This document shows, piece by piece, positions 34,849-44,369 of a DNA stretch of 57,634 nucleotides (positions are counted from its first letter, which is position 1; each line of letters opens with the position of its first letter). Below the pieces are notes generated by a model. It was not told the DNA's origin. It did no database searches and saw only the letters and a program-made list of their open reading frames with translations. The DNA is from Microvirga vignae. Lineage in GTDB: Bacteria > Pseudomonadota > Alphaproteobacteria > Rhizobiales > Beijerinckiaceae. The translations under genes and the position numbers were made by a program. The stretch is taken from the NCBI RefSeq assembly GCF_001017175.1, contig NZ_LCYG01000084.1, positions 1 to 57,634 of the forward strand, given 5' to 3'.

Positions 34849-36305
34849 AAACAATCAAAGATGTTGCCGCTTTGTCCGAGTGCTACGATCTTCTCATCAT
34901 CGGAGCCGGACCTGCCGGTTTGGCTGCGGCCGCAACCGGCGCTGAGCTGGGGCTCTCAGCCGTGCTCGTCGATGAGAATCCGGCGCCCGGCGGCCAGATC
35001 TATCGCGGCATCACCACAACTCCGGTGACGGCAAAAGAGACCCTCGGCGCCGATTACTGGCGCGGAACGGATCTCGTGCGTTCGTTGGAGGCCAGTAAAG
35101 CCTCATATGCGCCCGGAGCAACGGTGTGGAGCGTTGGTCCGGCGCCCGACAGCCCGGATGCGACCGGCGGTATGGAGGTAGGCGTCTCCATAAACGGAGC
35201 TGCGCGTGTGATTCAGGCGCGGCAGGTCATCGCGGCGACAGGTGCTCTGGAGCGTCCGTTCCCCGTTCCTGGCTGGACCTTGCCAGGAGTCATGACCGCA
35301 GGAGGCGCTCAGATTGCCTTGAAGACGTCGGGTCTTGTCCCGGACGGGAAGGTCGTGGTGGCCGGATCGGGGCCGCTCCTGTACCTCCTGACCGCTCAGT
35401 TGCGGGCGGCTGGAGCGAAGATCTCCGTGATGCTCGACACGACCCCGCTCGAAAACTGGGGGCGTGCGATCCGACACGCACCGGACTTCCTGCGTTCGCC
35501 CTACCTGAGCAAGGGTCTCAAGCTTCTCCTGGGAGCAAATCGAGGCATGCGCATCGTGCGCGGCGTCAAAGCGATCTCGGCTCATGGCGACAACCAGGTC
35601 ACGAGTGTGCGATTCCGCCATGGATCAAAGGAGGAAGAGCTTCCGTGTGACGTTCTACTGCTGCATCAAGGTGTGGTTCCCAATATCAACCTCGCGAATG
35701 CGGTCGGTTGCGCTCTCGACTGGGACGAGGACCAACTCACGTGGGTGCCACAGACCGACGACTGGTATGAGACGTCTGTGAAGGGATTCACAATCGCTGG
35801 TGATGGCGCAGGAATTGCTGGCGCCGAGGGCGCCGCGCTGCGCGGACGTCTCGCCGCGCTTGGTGCCGGGCATCGTCTCGGACGCCTCTCGGCTCAAGAA
35901 CGCGACCGGACGGCTGCCCCGGTCCGGGCTCAGCTGATACGCGCGAGCCGAGGACGGCGCTTCCTTGACGTGCTCTACCAGCCGGCCAAGGCATTCCGTG
36001 TCCCAACCGCAGATGACACGATTGTCTGTCGGTGCGAAGAGGTGACGGCCGGGAAGCTGCGTGAAACTGTAGCCTTGGGCGTGAGCGGCCCTAATCAGAT
36101 GAAGTCGTTTCTCCGCTGCGGAATGGGGCCGTGCCAAGGACGGCTTTGTGGGCTGACGGTGACCGAGCTGATCGCCGACGCGCGGGGTGTCTCGCCCGGC
36201 GAGGTCGGCGGCTATCGGCTTCGCCCACCAATCAAGCCGATTACCCTGGGTGAATTGGCCGCGCTGCCGAAAACACCAGCCGCCATCAAGGCAGTCGAGC
36301 GGTGA
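34845..36305 (+). CDS. FAD/NAD(P)-fold alpha subunit, HcnB/OoxA type, with BFD-like [2Fe-2S] domain
   Basis: 486 residues. N-terminal dinucleotide fold (LLIIGAGPAGLAAAATGAEL), a second nucleotide fold (GKVVVAGSGPLLYLLTAQLR), and a C-terminal Cys-rich BFD-like domain (VCRCEEVTAGKLRE, then FLRCGMGPCQGRLCG). This is the layout of HcnB and opine-oxidase A subunits. ATG overlaps the preceding TGA, and its own stop overlaps the next GTG. Together with genes 34525 and 36302 it makes a three-subunit membrane-associated dehydrogenase. Confidence 0.92.
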   Translation: MKTIKDVAALSECYDLLIIGAGPAGLAAAATGAELGLSAVLVDENPAPGGQIYRGITTTPVTAKETLGADYWRGTDLVRSLEASKASYAPGATVWSVGPAPDSPDATGGMEVGVSINGAARVIQARQVIAATGALERPFPVPGWTLPGVMTAGGAQIALKTSGLVPDGKVVVAGSGPLLYLLTAQLRAAGAKISVMLDTTPLENWGRAIRHAPDFLRSPYLSKGLKLLLGANRGMRIVRGVKAISAHGDNQVTSVRFRHGSKEEELPCDVLLLHQGVVPNINLANAVGCALDWDEDQLTWVPQTDDWYETSVKGFTIAGDGAGIAGAEGAALRGRLAALGAGHRLGRLSAQERDRTAAPVRAQLIRASRGRRFLDVLYQPAKAFRVPTADDTIVCRCEEVTAGKLRETVALGVSGPNQMKSFLRCGMGPCQGRLCGLTVTELIADARGVSPGEVGGYRLRPPIKPITLGELAALPKTPAAIKAVER

Positions 36306-37429
36306 GCGGTGTGTTCGGGGAAGAATCTCCCGATGTGATCGTTATTGGGGCGGGCATCCATGGGTGCTCGACGGCCCTGCATTGTGCTAAGCGCGGGCTT
36401 AAGGTCCTCGTTATCGAGAAGGACCACGCAGGGCGTCATTCCTCCGGTGTGAATGCCGGAGGCGTCCGTCAGTTGGCGCGGCACGTGGCCGAAATTCCGC
36501 TCTCGACCTATTCCATGGGGCTATGGCACCGCATCGCGGATCTCGTCGATGACGATTGCGGTTTCACCTCGGACGGACAGGTCCTCGTGGCCGAGAGTGA
36601 GGAAGAGTATGACAGTTTCCGGGCCCGTGTGACCCAACTGAACAGTCTCGGCTTCTCGCATGAGGAGTTAATCGACGCTAAAGAGCTTCGCAGCCTGGTC
36701 CCCGCCGTTTCGGAAACTTGTCCCGGAGGGATCGTCTCCCGTCGCGACGGCGCGGCGATTCCGTTCAAGACGACGCAGGCGTTCCGACGCAAGGCCGAGT
36801 CCTTGGGGGTGCGCTTCTGTGAAGGCGTTCGTGTGACGGGCATCAAGGCTGACGGATCCGCCTGGATGGTGACTACGGATGCTGGAACTGCCCGTGCCGC
36901 CAACGTCGTCAACGCGGCCGGAGCATGGGCCGACCGCATTGCGGCCTGCCTTGGGGAGCCCGTGCCACTCGAGGTTATCGCGCCGATGCTGATGATCACC
37001 GCAAGAGTGGAGCACTTCATCAAGCCGGTGGTCATCCTGCGCAGCCGCAAGTTATCGTTCAAACAGTTCGCGAATGGCACAGTCCTGATCGGCGGCGGTC
37101 ATCTCGGGCGAGCCTTGCGGGACCAGAACATCACCGTTCTCGACTGGGTGAAGCTCGCCGAGAGCGCCAAAACTGTCTGGGATCTGTTTCCGATTATGCG
37201 CGGAGCCGCGATCGTGCGTGCCTGGGCGGGAATTGAAGCCCGCATGCCAGATGATCTTCCGGTCTTCGGGAAAAGTCGCATTCACCAAGGCATCTTTCAC
37301 CAGTTCGGCTTCTCGGCTCACGGCTTTCAGCTGGGGCCAGGAGCTGGCGCAGTGATGGCCGAACTCATTGCCGCCGGTAACACGAATACGCCAATCGATG
37401 GACTAGGCATCGAGCGCTTCGCCACCTGA
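36302..37429 (+). CDS. DAO-fold FAD beta subunit, HcnC/OoxB type
   Basis: 375 residues, starting with GTG at 36302, which overlaps the previous TGA. FAD motif VIVIGAGIHGCSTALHCAKR near the N-terminus, a HSSGVNAGGVRQLARH flavin-contact segment, and QFGFSAHGFQLGPGAGAVMA at the C-terminus. By family it is the catalytic subunit of the three-part dehydrogenase, oxidising the C-N bond of the substrate. Confidence 0.92.
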   Translation: MSGVFGEESPDVIVIGAGIHGCSTALHCAKRGLKVLVIEKDHAGRHSSGVNAGGVRQLARHVAEIPLSTYSMGLWHRIADLVDDDCGFTSDGQVLVAESEEEYDSFRARVTQLNSLGFSHEELIDAKELRSLVPAVSETCPGGIVSRRDGAAIPFKTTQAFRRKAESLGVRFCEGVRVTGIKADGSAWMVTTDAGTARAANVVNAAGAWADRIAACLGEPVPLEVIAPMLMITARVEHFIKPVVILRSRKLSFKQFANGTVLIGGGHLGRALRDQNITVLDWVKLAESAKTVWDLFPIMRGAAIVRAWAGIEARMPDDLPVFGKSRIHQGIFHQFGFSAHGFQLGPGAGAVMAELIAAGNTNTPIDGLGIERFAT

Positions 37430-37456
37430 TTTTCTTTCAACCCAAGAGAGGACGAC

Positions 37457-37804
37457 ATGACAATCCAGAGAAATATCCGTACGCCGATCATGCATCGTGC
37501 CGTCGAGGCAAACGGCTTCGTCTATATCGGCGGTACAATCGCTGATGACACAAGTGTTTCGATGGGCGAGCAGACCCGCAACATCCTGGGCAAGATCGCC
37601 GGATACCTGAAGGAAGCCGGCAGCGATCCGACGAAGGTCGTGTCTGCATCGATCTTTGTCACTGACCTGTCGAAGAAGAAGGAGATGGACGCGGTCTGGA
37701 CCGAGTTCTTCGGCGACAATCTCCCGGCGCGTGCCACCGTCGGCGTTGCGGATCTGGGGGGCGGCGCCCTGATCGAGGTGGTCGTCACTGCCCTCAAAGG
37801 CTGA
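37457..37804 (+). CDS. RidA (YjgF) family imine/enamine deaminase
   Basis: 115 residues covering the whole family, with GGTIADDTSVSMGEQTRNIL, VVSASIFVTDLSKKKEMDAV and PARATVGVADLGGGALIEVV. RidA proteins hydrolyse reactive imines made by amino acid oxidation. Its place as last gene after two flavin amine oxidoreductases fits that role closely. AGAGGAC precedes the ATG. Confidence 0.92.
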   Translation: MTIQRNIRTPIMHRAVEANGFVYIGGTIADDTSVSMGEQTRNILGKIAGYLKEAGSDPTKVVSASIFVTDLSKKKEMDAVWTEFFGDNLPARATVGVADLGGGALIEVVVTALKG

Positions 37805-37906
37805 TCCCGTTATCAACCGGGGGAGCCGCCACCCAGAGCTCTCCCGCTACCGCTGCGCCTGCATTCCGGTATCTGTCCGGCAATCTGCGAAATCGAGTCC
37901 GAACCT

Positions 37907-38532
37907 GGGCTCTGTCGCAATTTCCGACCGTGGACAGAAAGATCTCAGGGCGGTTCGTATCCGCTCATGCGGCGAGCCGCTCGAACTACTCTGCGAGCGG
38001 GAGGCTCGAGTTGCAGGCATGCTTTGCCTGCCTCTTGCGCATCATGTGGACCGTTTCGATGCCGCTCAGCACAGTGCGAGCAGCATCCATCGACCTGAAG
38101 CCGAGCATCGGCAGGACCCGGCGTTTGATACTACGATGGTCCTGCTCGATCCGATTGTCGAGATAGGCGCTCCGGCGGATGTGGATCGGTGTGTGCTTTC
38201 GTCGTGATCGATCCTGCAACCGATTTGTCGTATCGCAGGATGCGGTCGCCTCTCGATTGGTCTGGCTCCCGTCGATGACGATCCTTCCGGGCTGGCCGTG
38301 CCGCTTGAGCGCCTTGCGTAGGAACCGCTTGGCGGCTGTGAGATTTCGCTGCTCACTGAACCAGAATTCAACCGTGTCGCCATGGCTGTCGATGGTCCGG
38401 TAGAGATACATCCAGCGCCCGCGGACCTTGATGTAGGCTTTGTCCAGGAACAGTTCGAGATCCTCGCCGCATGACGTGGAGCGAAGTTCGTTTTCATCTC
38501 TCCAGCTTCAGTCACGATTTGCGACAGAACCC
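37907..38532 (-). mobile_element. IS6-family element remnant (subgroup C) with both ends
   Basis: Ends GGGCTCTGTCGCAA (37907-37920) and TTGCGACAGAACCC (38519-38532) are inverted repeats with 13 of 14 matches. On the minus strand the transposase is kept from ELFLDKAYIKVRGRWMYLYR through IVIDGSQTNREA, LDNRIEQDHRSIKRRVLPML and VHMMRKRQAKHACN. The catalytic Asp-Asp-Glu region is mostly there, but the first Asp motif reads DKA instead of DET. About 70 N-terminal codons are deleted. Same orientation as the copy at 28249-28614. The right end touches the stop codon of the LacI-type gene. Confidence 0.9.
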
Positions 38533-39570
38533 TTACGCGGAGTCGCGCATGACCAGCTTGGCCTCGAGCAGGGTCACACCCTCGTACTGCTGATCATTCG
38601 AGATCTCGTTGTCGATGTTGATCTTGGCGAGCAGGCGTTCGAAGCTCGTCGCAGCCATCCTTTGGTAATCCTGCGCGACCGTTGTAAGCGGCGGGCACAT
38701 ATATTTGCTCAAGGGGTGATCATCGTGTCCGGCAATGCGCAAATCGCAGTCCGGCCCACGACCGACCTTGAGTCCCCTCTGGTAGGCTGCAGCCATAGCC
38801 CCAAATGCAACCCGATCACTGGCACAAAGAATTGTCTGCGTCGGGAAGGCCTTCTGATCGATCATGCGCATGATCTGACTGAAGCCGAACTCCTCAAAGT
38901 CCCAGGTTCTGACGTCGGTCTCGACAACAATTGGCTCAAGCCCCAATCTCTCCATCGTGGCGACATAGCTATCCTGCCGCTCCTGCGCATTCAGATTCAC
39001 TGGTGGAATTCCAAGATAGGTCGGGTGCGCCCCGGTTCGACAGAGATACTCCGTCATGATCGATACGCTCTGATGGTTGTCGGAGCCAACGAAGGGCGTG
39101 AGGTCCTCCAGGCGAGAGTCGAAATACAGTAATGGGACACGCGCCTGAAGATCTTGGATCAAGGCAACGTTCGACTGGAAACCGAGAGGCGCGATTATGG
39201 CTCCGGCAATCTTGAGAGACATCAGGGTCTGAATGGCTCGCGCCTCGAGCTGCGGGTCGCCGTGCGAGCTAAGGACGACGGCCCAATACCCCTGCTCAAG
39301 GCAACGCATCTCAATCTGCCGCACGATCTCGGTATAGAACGGGTCTGAAATGAGCGGAACGACAATCCCAATGTTGCGCGGGTGCTTCCGGTTCATGTTC
39401 ACGGCGAAGATGCTCGGGCGGTACTGGTAGATTTCCAATGCCTGCTCGATTCGCTCGCGGGTCGACTTTCTGACAGCCTGCGGGTTGTCGAAGTATTTGG
39501 ACAGAGTTGGACGGGAGATCCCTGTCGCCTGCGCAAACTCTTCCATGTTCCTGATCTTGCGATTGCTCAT
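38533..39570 (-). CDS. LacI family transcriptional regulator
   Basis: 345 residues from the ATG at 39570 (GGAGGAGGG upstream). The N-terminal helix-turn-helix (MEEFAQATGISRPTLSKYFD, VRKSTRERIEQALEIYQYRP) is followed by a periplasmic-binding-protein-like effector domain (IGIVVPLISDPFYTEIVRQI, TILCASDRVAFGAMAAAYQR). It is divergent from the FAD oxidase-ABC operon and probably represses it until the substrate appears. Its TAA stop directly adjoins the IS6 terminal repeat, so the element lies right at its 3' end. Confidence 0.93.
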   Translation of the reverse strand: MSNRKIRNMEEFAQATGISRPTLSKYFDNPQAVRKSTRERIEQALEIYQYRPSIFAVNMNRKHPRNIGIVVPLISDPFYTEIVRQIEMRCLEQGYWAVVLSSHGDPQLEARAIQTLMSLKIAGAIIAPLGFQSNVALIQDLQARVPLLYFDSRLEDLTPFVGSDNHQSVSIMTEYLCRTGAHPTYLGIPPVNLNAQERQDSYVATMERLGLEPIVVETDVRTWDFEEFGFSQIMRMIDQKAFPTQTILCASDRVAFGAMAAAYQRGLKVGRGPDCDLRIAGHDDHPLSKYMCPPLTTVAQDYQRMAATSFERLLAKINIDNEISNDQQYEGVTLLEAKLVMRDSA

Positions 39571-39723
39571 GCGTCGGTACCCTCCTCCCCCACACCTGTG
39601 GATATGAGGAACTCGGTCTCCCCGCCCCACTCTTCTAATCGCTCGCCCTTTTGACGCAATATAGTTCCCCTACTGAAAATTATCGAGCGGCAAGATGTAA
39701 CTGAGGTAGTCTTGCATATAACT

Positions 39724-39737
39724 TTTACGCATGTAAA
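39724..39737 (+). promoter_or_regulatory. LacI-type operator candidate
   Basis: TTTACGCATGTAAA has five-base inverted arms around a GCAT centre. It lies immediately upstream of a TTGACA -35-like hexamer (39746-39751), in the spacer between the LacI-type gene and the oxidase gene. Confidence 0.5.
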
Positions 39738-39806
39738 CTTTTTCGTTGACACATAGAAAGATTGATCACAACCTTGGGGCAACGATGAGGGACATGATTA
39801 CGCATC

Positions 39807-41177
39807 ATGGCCGAGCCGAGCGCAGTCAAAAGATCGATGGAGAGGACCGTGGGACCTATTGTTGATCCCGTTTGTTCGGACGAGCGCCTGCCGGAAAGAA
39901 CGGGTGTCGTTGTCATCGGCGGCGGTATTGCTGGCTCCAGCACAGCCCTCTTTCTCGCCGATAAGGGGATCTCGGTGGCCCTCTGCGAAAAGGGGCATAT
40001 TGCCGGTGAACAGTCGAGCCGGAACTGGGGCTGGGTGACCGCGCGCGGTCGCGACATGCGCGAACTGCCGCTTTGCCTCGAAAGCGCGCGCCTCTGGAAA
40101 GACATGAATGAGTTCATCGGTGCCGAGACCGGCTACCGACGCCTCGGCTCTCTTCGGCTGTACGACACGGAAGAAAACCTTGCGATTGGAGAGGAGTGGC
40201 TGAGCGAAGCTAAACTCCTTCAGATTCAGGCCAAGTTCCTGGACCGGGGAGAGATTGCGGAACTGGCTCCTGGTGCCAGCAGGCAGTTCAAGGGGGCTCT
40301 CTACGCTCCCAACGACGGCCGCGCCGAACCGCAGAAGGCAGCTTCGGCAATCGCGGAAGGCGCCAGAAAGCGCGGCGCCAAGATATTCACCCATTGCGCG
40401 GTTCGCGGCATCGACATCCAGGCGGGAAAAGTTGCGGGCGTCATCACAGAACGTGGCCGCATCGCTTGCGATGCAGTCGTGCTCGCGGGCGGCGGCTGGT
40501 CGACCATCTTTTGCGGCAACCTTGATATCCGCCTGCCGCAACTACTCGTCCAGGCCTCAGCGATGCGAACCGAGCCGATGGATGGCCCGGTCGGCCCTAC
40601 AATCTATGCCGACAAGTTCTCGCTCCGGAAGCGCCTGGATGGTGGCTACAACATCGGCGATCCCTTCCACACCAAGACCGAGTTCACCCCAGACAGTTTC
40701 CGCTATGCATTCGACTACCTCCCGATGCTGCAAAAGTCCTGGAAGCGGCTGCGGCCGAAGTTCGGCAGCCGAGCGCTCCGCGAGTGGCGCCGCCCAAGAC
40801 ACTGGTCGCCTGATCAGGTTTCTCCGTTCGAGAAGCTGCGCGTCCTGGACCCTCCGGCCACCGACCTATTCCTGAGCCGCGCCCACCGCAGCCTGATCGA
40901 GACTTTTCCGGCATTCTCTCAGGCAAAGATCGCTCAGAGATGGGCGGGGCTGATCGACATCACGCCCGACGCAGTGCCGGTAATCTCGAAGGTTGAAGCC
41001 CTGCCGGGCCTTTTCTTGAATACCGGATTTTCAGGCCACGGCTTCGGCCTTGGCCCAGGCGCGGGCAAGCTCGCGGCGGACCTCGTCGCAGGCGATGCTC
41101 CGATCGTGGATCCAACACCCTTCCGCTACTCCCGCTTTATCGACGGGTCCCGTCCAAAGCCGAAGGCCGGGTTCTGA
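39807..41177 (+). CDS. DAO-family FAD-dependent oxidoreductase
   Basis: 456 residues, longer at the N-terminus than usual. FAD motif VVVIGGGIAGSSTALFLADK starts at residue 34; SSRNWGWVTARGRD and FSGHGFGLGPGAGKLAADLV are flavin-contact regions. Related enzymes oxidise secondary amines such as gamma-glutamylputrescine, sarcosine or N-substituted glycines. No good ribosome site is seen at 39807; an ATG ten codons later is also possible. It heads the second catabolic operon, followed 43 bases later by the ATPase gene. Confidence 0.9.
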   Translation: MAEPSAVKRSMERTVGPIVDPVCSDERLPERTGVVVIGGGIAGSSTALFLADKGISVALCEKGHIAGEQSSRNWGWVTARGRDMRELPLCLESARLWKDMNEFIGAETGYRRLGSLRLYDTEENLAIGEEWLSEAKLLQIQAKFLDRGEIAELAPGASRQFKGALYAPNDGRAEPQKAASAIAEGARKRGAKIFTHCAVRGIDIQAGKVAGVITERGRIACDAVVLAGGGWSTIFCGNLDIRLPQLLVQASAMRTEPMDGPVGPTIYADKFSLRKRLDGGYNIGDPFHTKTEFTPDSFRYAFDYLPMLQKSWKRLRPKFGSRALREWRRPRHWSPDQVSPFEKLRVLDPPATDLFLSRAHRSLIETFPAFSQAKIAQRWAGLIDITPDAVPVISKVEALPGLFLNTGFSGHGFGLGPGAGKLAADLVAGDAPIVDPTPFRYSRFIDGSRPKPKAGF

Positions 41178-41220
41178 CGGCCGCCCGAAGACCTCCCAAC
41201 CAGCGCTCTTTCCAGACGAG

Positions 41221-42354
41221 ATGTGCATGTCATACCTGTCCCTCATCGATGTCGAAAAGACTTATGCCTCCTCGGCACCTGCCGTCCGCAATGTCTTTCT
41301 CGAAATCGAGCGCGGCGAGTTCGTGACCTTTCTTGGTCCAAGCGGCTCAGGCAAGACGACCACGCTGTCGATGGTCGCAGGCTTCATCCTGCCCAGCAGT
41401 GGACGCATCGAAGTCGGCGGCAAGGACATTACTCATGTTCCTCCGCACCAGCGCAACATCGGCATGGTCTTCCAGGACTACTCCCTTTTCCCTCACATGA
41501 CGGTCGAGGAGAATGTCGCCTTTCCTCTGCGCATGCGTGGAATGTCCAAGAAAAACATTACGTCTCGGGTGGGCGAGGCCCTGGAGATCGTCGGCTTGAG
41601 CGGCTTCGGGCATCGCCTTCCGGTGCAACTCAGCGGCGGTCAGCAGCAGCGGGTCGCCATTGCCCGCGCGATCGTTTACCGGCCGGCGATCCTTCTCATG
41701 GACGAGCCGCTCGGAGCTCTCGACCGCCTCCTGCGGGATCGCCTTCAGCTCGAAATTAAGCAGATCCAGCGCGAGATGGGCATCACCACGCTCTACGTCA
41801 CTCACGACCAGAGCGAGGCTCTGACGATGTCCGATCGCATCTGCGTGTTCAACGAGGGAGAGATCGTACAGATCGGCACTCCATCCAGCATCTATGAGAA
41901 GCCGAGCAATGTCTTCGTCGCCGGTTTCGTGGGCGAGTCCAACTTCCTGGAGTGCCGCGTTCTGACCCGGAAGAGCGACACACCGGACAACACATACGTG
42001 CTCGGGTTCCTCAACTCCGCATCGGTTCGAGTGAAGAGCGAGCGCGATCTGCCGGTCCATGGCGAAGCGATTGCGGTGGTCAGGCCCGAGCACATCCGGG
42101 TCGAGCCCACATCCGTTCAGCCGCAGACCACAGAGGTCGCCTTTCAGGCCACGATCCGGGATATCATCTATCGCGGGGAAAGCAGCAGCCTCCAGGCCAT
42201 TCTCCCGAGCGGGCAGATCGTCACCGCTCGCATCCCTTCCCGCAGCGTATCCTTGAGCCCCAACCAGCAGATTCACCTTGTTTGGGAGACACGCGACATG
42301 GTGCTTCTCCCCAACGACAAACGCCCAGAAGCCGTCATCGAAGCGGCCGAATGA
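41221..42354 (+). CDS. ABC importer ATP-binding protein, PotA type
   Basis: 377 residues from 41221, or two codons later at 41227, which has better ribosome spacing. Walker A GPSGSGKTT, signature LSGGQQQR, Walker B ILLMDEPLGALD and VTHDQSEAL are intact, with a TOBE domain at about 280-365. It lies within the LacI-regulated unit. An overlapping longer frame from 41050 runs through the oxidase gene and is not the start. Confidence 0.94.
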   Translation: MCMSYLSLIDVEKTYASSAPAVRNVFLEIERGEFVTFLGPSGSGKTTTLSMVAGFILPSSGRIEVGGKDITHVPPHQRNIGMVFQDYSLFPHMTVEENVAFPLRMRGMSKKNITSRVGEALEIVGLSGFGHRLPVQLSGGQQQRVAIARAIVYRPAILLMDEPLGALDRLLRDRLQLEIKQIQREMGITTLYVTHDQSEALTMSDRICVFNEGEIVQIGTPSSIYEKPSNVFVAGFVGESNFLECRVLTRKSDTPDNTYVLGFLNSASVRVKSERDLPVHGEAIAVVRPEHIRVEPTSVQPQTTEVAFQATIRDIIYRGESSSLQAILPSGQIVTARIPSRSVSLSPNQQIHLVWETRDMVLLPNDKRPEAVIEAAE

Positions 42355-42447
42355 GCGACGATTGGACCGGTTCGCAACAACCGTCCGATCTTCGCCGAGC
42401 GCATCGGCAAGCGCTCTCACATCGCACGACCTACAGAGGAGTGGAGG

Positions 42448-43509
42448 ATGAAATTGTTCACCAGTCAAACCAGAGAATCGACCACGCTCACGGTTCGCTC
42501 GGCGCTCATCGCTGGAGCCGCAGGTGCGCTGTTGCTGGCGGCCGCGCCGGCTGTCGCGCAGGAAACCGTGGTGGTCGCGGATGCCGGCGGCGCGCAGGCC
42601 GAGGCGCTCGCGGCAGCGCTGTATGAGCCCTTCGAAAAGGAGACGGGGATCAAGGTGATCGCCGACCACACGACCGCCATCGGCAAGGCGCAGGCCATGA
42701 GCCGCTCCGGCAACGTCGTCTGGGACGTCTTCATCACCGGTGACACGGACGTGGCCCAGGCGACGCAGGATGGTATCCTGATGCCGATCGACTGGAATGT
42801 CGTGCCAAAGGAAGGCCTATCTCCTGAAGTAGCCCAGACCTACGCGGCTCCCTCCAGCCGTTATGCCCTGGTGATGACCTACAATACTAATCTCATCAAG
42901 GATCCGCCGAAGAGCTGGGCCGAGTGGTGGGACACTGCCAAGTACAACTGCCCGCGCGTCATGCGTAACGTCCCCATCGACAACCTGGAAGCGGCCGTCT
43001 TGTCGGCAGGTATGCCGATCGACAAGGTTTATCCTGTCGATCTGAAGCTCGCCTACGAGCAGCTCGACAAGATCCAGCCCAAGGTCGTCACCTTCTGGGA
43101 CAGTGGCGCGCAGTCGATCCAACTCGTCGCTGATGGTTCAGCCTGTCTGGGGACGGCTTGGACGAGCCGCGTGACGGCAGCTGAGAAGGCAGGGCAGCCT
43201 GTCGCCCGTGTCTGGAATCAGGCGATCGTACATCAGGACTATTTCACGGTCATGAAGGGTGCAAAGAACCCGAAGGCTGCCATGAAGCTGATCGCCTTCG
43301 CAATGCGCCCGGAAGTCCAAGCCAAGATCGCGAGCAGGCTCGGCACTCTGCCGCCGAACGCGAAGGCACAGGAACTCATCGAGCCCGCCTCTCTCAAGTA
43401 TCAGCCGAAGCCGGAAGATCTGAGCAAGACTATGCTGTCCAATATCGGCTGGTGGTCGACGAACATGGCGGACGCGTACAAGAAGTACAGCGCGTGGCTG
43501 ACGAAGTAA
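42448..43509 (+). CDS. ABC importer substrate-binding protein, PotD type
   Basis: 353 residues with a signal peptide ending AAPAVA-QET. Features VVVADAGGAQAEALAAALYE, YALVMTYNTNLIKDPPKSWA and LIAFAMRPEVQAKIASRLGT fit the PotD/opine-binding branch. GGAGTGGAGG precedes the ATG. The 93 bases before it hold no gene. It likely delivers the compound oxidised by the operon's flavoprotein. Confidence 0.92.
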   Translation: MKLFTSQTRESTTLTVRSALIAGAAGALLLAAAPAVAQETVVVADAGGAQAEALAAALYEPFEKETGIKVIADHTTAIGKAQAMSRSGNVVWDVFITGDTDVAQATQDGILMPIDWNVVPKEGLSPEVAQTYAAPSSRYALVMTYNTNLIKDPPKSWAEWWDTAKYNCPRVMRNVPIDNLEAAVLSAGMPIDKVYPVDLKLAYEQLDKIQPKVVTFWDSGAQSIQLVADGSACLGTAWTSRVTAAEKAGQPVARVWNQAIVHQDYFTVMKGAKNPKAAMKLIAFAMRPEVQAKIASRLGTLPPNAKAQELIEPASLKYQPKPEDLSKTMLSNIGWWSTNMADAYKKYSAWLTK

Positions 43510-43538
43510 GCTGACGGCACCAAATGCGGGAGGGCGGA

Positions 43539-44369
43539 ATGTTGCGGAAAAGCAGCTGGCTCATGGCACCATGTCTTGCGTACATGCTGGTCATGTATGT
43601 CACGCCGGCGCTTATCATGCTCTATTCGCCCTTCCAGAACGGCGTCGGCTCCGGCATCGCCTCATTGGGTGAGGCTCTGGTTGAGCCGAGCTACCAGCGT
43701 GTGATGATGACGACGTTCAGAACGGCGCTCGTCGTCACCGTTGTGGCGGTCTTGCTCGGCTACCCGACAGCGTACTATCTCTCCCGTCTGCCCTCCGAGA
43801 AGGTGGGCAAGTACATGCTGCTGATCATGTTTCCGCTGTGGACGAGCCTTCTCGTTCGCACTTACGCCTGGATCGCACTGCTTCAGGATGCGGGTGTCAT
43901 CAATTCCACCCTGATGAGCACGAATCTCATCAGCAATCCCGTCCGTCTCCTTTACAACAGCGGAAGCGTCGCCATCGGCATGGTCCAGATCCTGCTTCCC
44001 TATGCGATCGTTACCATGTACTCGGTCATGGTCGGCATCAAGCCGCGCTTGTCCCAGACGGCGCAGGTTCTCGGCGCCAGCCCGGTTCGCGCCTTCTGGC
44101 ACGTGTTCTTCCCTCTGAGCCTCCCCGGGCTGTCAGCTGCCTGCCTCCTGCTGTTTATCATGGGGCTCGGCTTCTTCGTCACACCGGCTCTTTTGGGCGG
44201 ACGGCGCGACATGATGGTCGGGACCCTGATCCAGCAGCAGGTTGTGCTTCTGGGTGATTGGAATTCGGCCTCTCTCCTGTCAATCATGCTGCTCGCGGCT
44301 ACGATCATTCTTCTCTTCGTATACAGCCGTTTCGCCCGCCTCGAAAACCTTGTCCCGGCATCGTCATGA
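43539..44369 (+). CDS. ABC importer permease, PotB type
   Basis: 276 residues from the ATG at 43539, preceded by GGAGGGCGG; an ATG five codons earlier overlaps that site. Six helices and the EAA loop AQVLGASPVRAFWHVFFPLS. The stop overlaps the next start as ATGA. Confidence 0.92.
   Translation: MLRKSSWLMAPCLAYMLVMYVTPALIMLYSPFQNGVGSGIASLGEALVEPSYQRVMMTTFRTALVVTVVAVLLGYPTAYYLSRLPSEKVGKYMLLIMFPLWTSLLVRTYAWIALLQDAGVINSTLMSTNLISNPVRLLYNSGSVAIGMVQILLPYAIVTMYSVMVGIKPRLSQTAQVLGASPVRAFWHVFFPLSLPGLSAACLLLFIMGLGFFVTPALLGGRRDMMVGTLIQQQVVLLGDWNSASLLSIMLLAATIILLFVYSRFARLENLVPASS

Noticed and set aside
41347..42669. Open frame of 440 codons on the minus strand
   Set aside because: Antisense of the PotA-type ATPase and of the start of the binding-protein gene.
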